From M3007 sp037130425 (GTDB lineage: Bacteria > Bacteroidota > Bacteroidia > Chitinophagales > Saprospiraceae), in assembly GCA_037130425.1 (NCBI GenBank), contig JBAXTB010000302.1, positions 1-7,220 on the forward strand: a stretch of 7,220 bases of DNA, read 5' to 3'. This document shows positions 6,319 to 7,220 of this stretch, piece by piece. The position numbers and the translations under genes are program-made. The notes beneath the pieces are model-generated. The model ran no database searches, had not been told where the DNA came from, and saw only the letters and a list, made by a program, of their open reading frames with translations. The stretch's first letter is position 1, and every line of letters begins with the position of its first letter.

Positions 6319-7220
6319 ATGTTAAGTTACAACCTGAGTTATTGGGAGCGCGAAACCTTCTTTAAAGATATAGATTTAGTAGTCATTGGAAGCGGCATTG
6401 TTGGATTATCGGCCGCTATTCATGCCAAAACAACCAATCCGGCGCTACAAGTGGCAATTTTTGAACGCGGTTCTTTACCCGCAGGCGCCAGCACGCGCAA
6501 CGCCGGCTTTGCCTGTTTCGGCTCCATGACCGAACTCATCGACGACCTCAGCCGCATGACGGAAGACGAGGTGCTTGCCCTGATAGAAAAACGTTGGCGC
6601 GGACTGCATTTGCTCCGAACCATCATCGGCGATGAAAATATGGATTTTCAAATGCTGGGTGGTTATGAAATGTTTACCGAAGACGATGAAGATGTTTTTC
6701 AGGATTGCGCCGACCGTATGGGCCAGTTTAACCAAAAACTGAGCGGCATTCTTGGGCACGACACTACTTATCGTTTGGTGGATGAACGTTTACCCAACTT
6801 CGGGTTTCGCGGCGCCCGCCACCTGATACTGAACCAGCACGAAGGCCAGGTGCATACCGGAAAAATGATGGACAGGCTGTTGCAAATTGCACAGTCAAAA
6901 GGTGTCCGCATCATCAATGGCATCGAAATCAATCAATTAGAAGACAGTTCCGCCGGGGTGGAACTCGAAACCGCATCGGGCTGGACGATCCGGGTTCCCA
7001 AGGTGCTGGTGGCGGTAAACGGGTTTGCCAAACGCCTGTTTGAAGACGTGGATGTTACGCCCGCGCGCAATCAGGTGCTCGTGACCAAACCCATTCCCGG
7101 CCTCAAAGTGGAAGGCTGTTTTCATTACGACTGCGGCTATTATTATTTCCGAAACATTGAGGGGCGTATTTTGCTTGGCGGTGGCCGGCATTTGGCCTTG
7201 GAAGAAGAAAAAACGGATCA
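6319..7220 (+). CDS. FAD-dependent oxidoreductase, DAO family (N-terminal 300 residues; runs off window)
   Basis: An uninterrupted frame from ATG 6319 to the window edge encodes about 300 residues of a glycine/D-amino-acid-oxidase-type flavoenzyme, which would oxidise an amine or amino acid using FAD. The Rossmann motif VVIGSGIVGLSAA (21-33) has the GxGxxG glycines at 24, 26 and 29, with the ribose-binding acidic residue E49 at the end of the second strand (VAIFER). ASTRNAGFACFG (57-68) is the conserved stretch after it in this family. GYYYFRNIEGRILLGGGRH (273-291) resembles the substrate-side strand and C-terminal FAD-contact region. Family members are usually 370-400 residues, so roughly 70-100 are missing beyond the window. 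The first ATG is used; it lies 18 residues before the Rossmann strand. It is divergent from the symporter operon across 124 bp. The substrate is unknown. Confidence 0.9.
   Translation, partial: MLSYNLSYWERETFFKDIDLVVIGSGIVGLSAAIHAKTTNPALQVAIFERGSLPAGASTRNAGFACFGSMTELIDDLSRMTEDEVLALIEKRWRGLHLLRTIIGDENMDFQMLGGYEMFTEDDEDVFQDCADRMGQFNQKLSGILGHDTTYRLVDERLPNFGFRGARHLILNQHEGQVHTGKMMDRLLQIAQSKGVRIINGIEINQLEDSSAGVELETASGWTIRVPKVLVAVNGFAKRLFEDVDVTPARNQVLVTKPIPGLKVEGCFHYDCGYYYFRNIEGRILLGGGRHLALEEEKTD

Noticed and set aside
6420..7191. Three minus-strand frames opposite the oxidoreductase
   Set aside because: The plus-strand frame is open for 300 codons with intact FAD-binding motifs, so these are shadows.

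Overview
The window looks like chromosomal DNA of a member of the Bacteroidota, possibly Saprospiria, Cytophagia or Chitinophagia; lineage below phylum is not resolvable by eye. The evidence is threefold. Genes lack Shine-Dalgarno sites and have A-rich leaders. Two intergenic regions carry exact matches to the TAnnTTTG -7 promoter element of this phylum. A cluster of TTCGATATTC words resembles dispersed intergenic repeats I associate with such genomes. Coding density is high, and no stretch over 300 bases is free of genes.

Layout: (1) positions 1-253 hold the C-terminal part of an ABC transporter ATPase of the LolD/MacB/FtsE type, with its reading frame disturbed in the first ~50 bases; (2) 286-996 (+) encodes a seven-helix membrane protein of the DUF6629 type; (3) 914-2260 (-) encodes an unrecognised five-helix membrane protein with an extracytoplasmic C-terminal domain, overlapping the previous gene tail to tail by 83 bp; (4) 2350-3798 (+) is mnmE, the tRNA wobble-uridine modification GTPase, divergent from gene 3 with a good Bacteroidota promoter; (5) 3799-3902 is a convergent junction with three TTCGATATTC copies; (6) 3890-5599 (-) is a sodium/solute symporter with an unusual ~90-residue coiled-coil insertion; (7) 5616-6194 (-) is a 192-residue protein with a C-terminal membrane anchor, 16 bp upstream of the symporter and probably co-transcribed with it; (8) 6195-6318 is a divergent regulatory region with a 9-bp perfect inverted repeat and a promoter element; (9) 6319-7220 (+) is the start of a DAO-type FAD-dependent oxidoreductase that runs off the window.

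mnmE is housekeeping. The tail-anchored protein, symporter and divergent oxidoreductase could form a small uptake-and-oxidation locus for an amino acid or related amine, but that rests on proximity only. I found no CRISPR array, transposase, phage gene, tRNA, rRNA or recognisable defence system. The most interesting items are the symporter insertion with its tail-anchored partner, the inverted repeat in the shared control region, the tail-to-tail gene overlap, and the repeat cluster that forms the end of the symporter gene.
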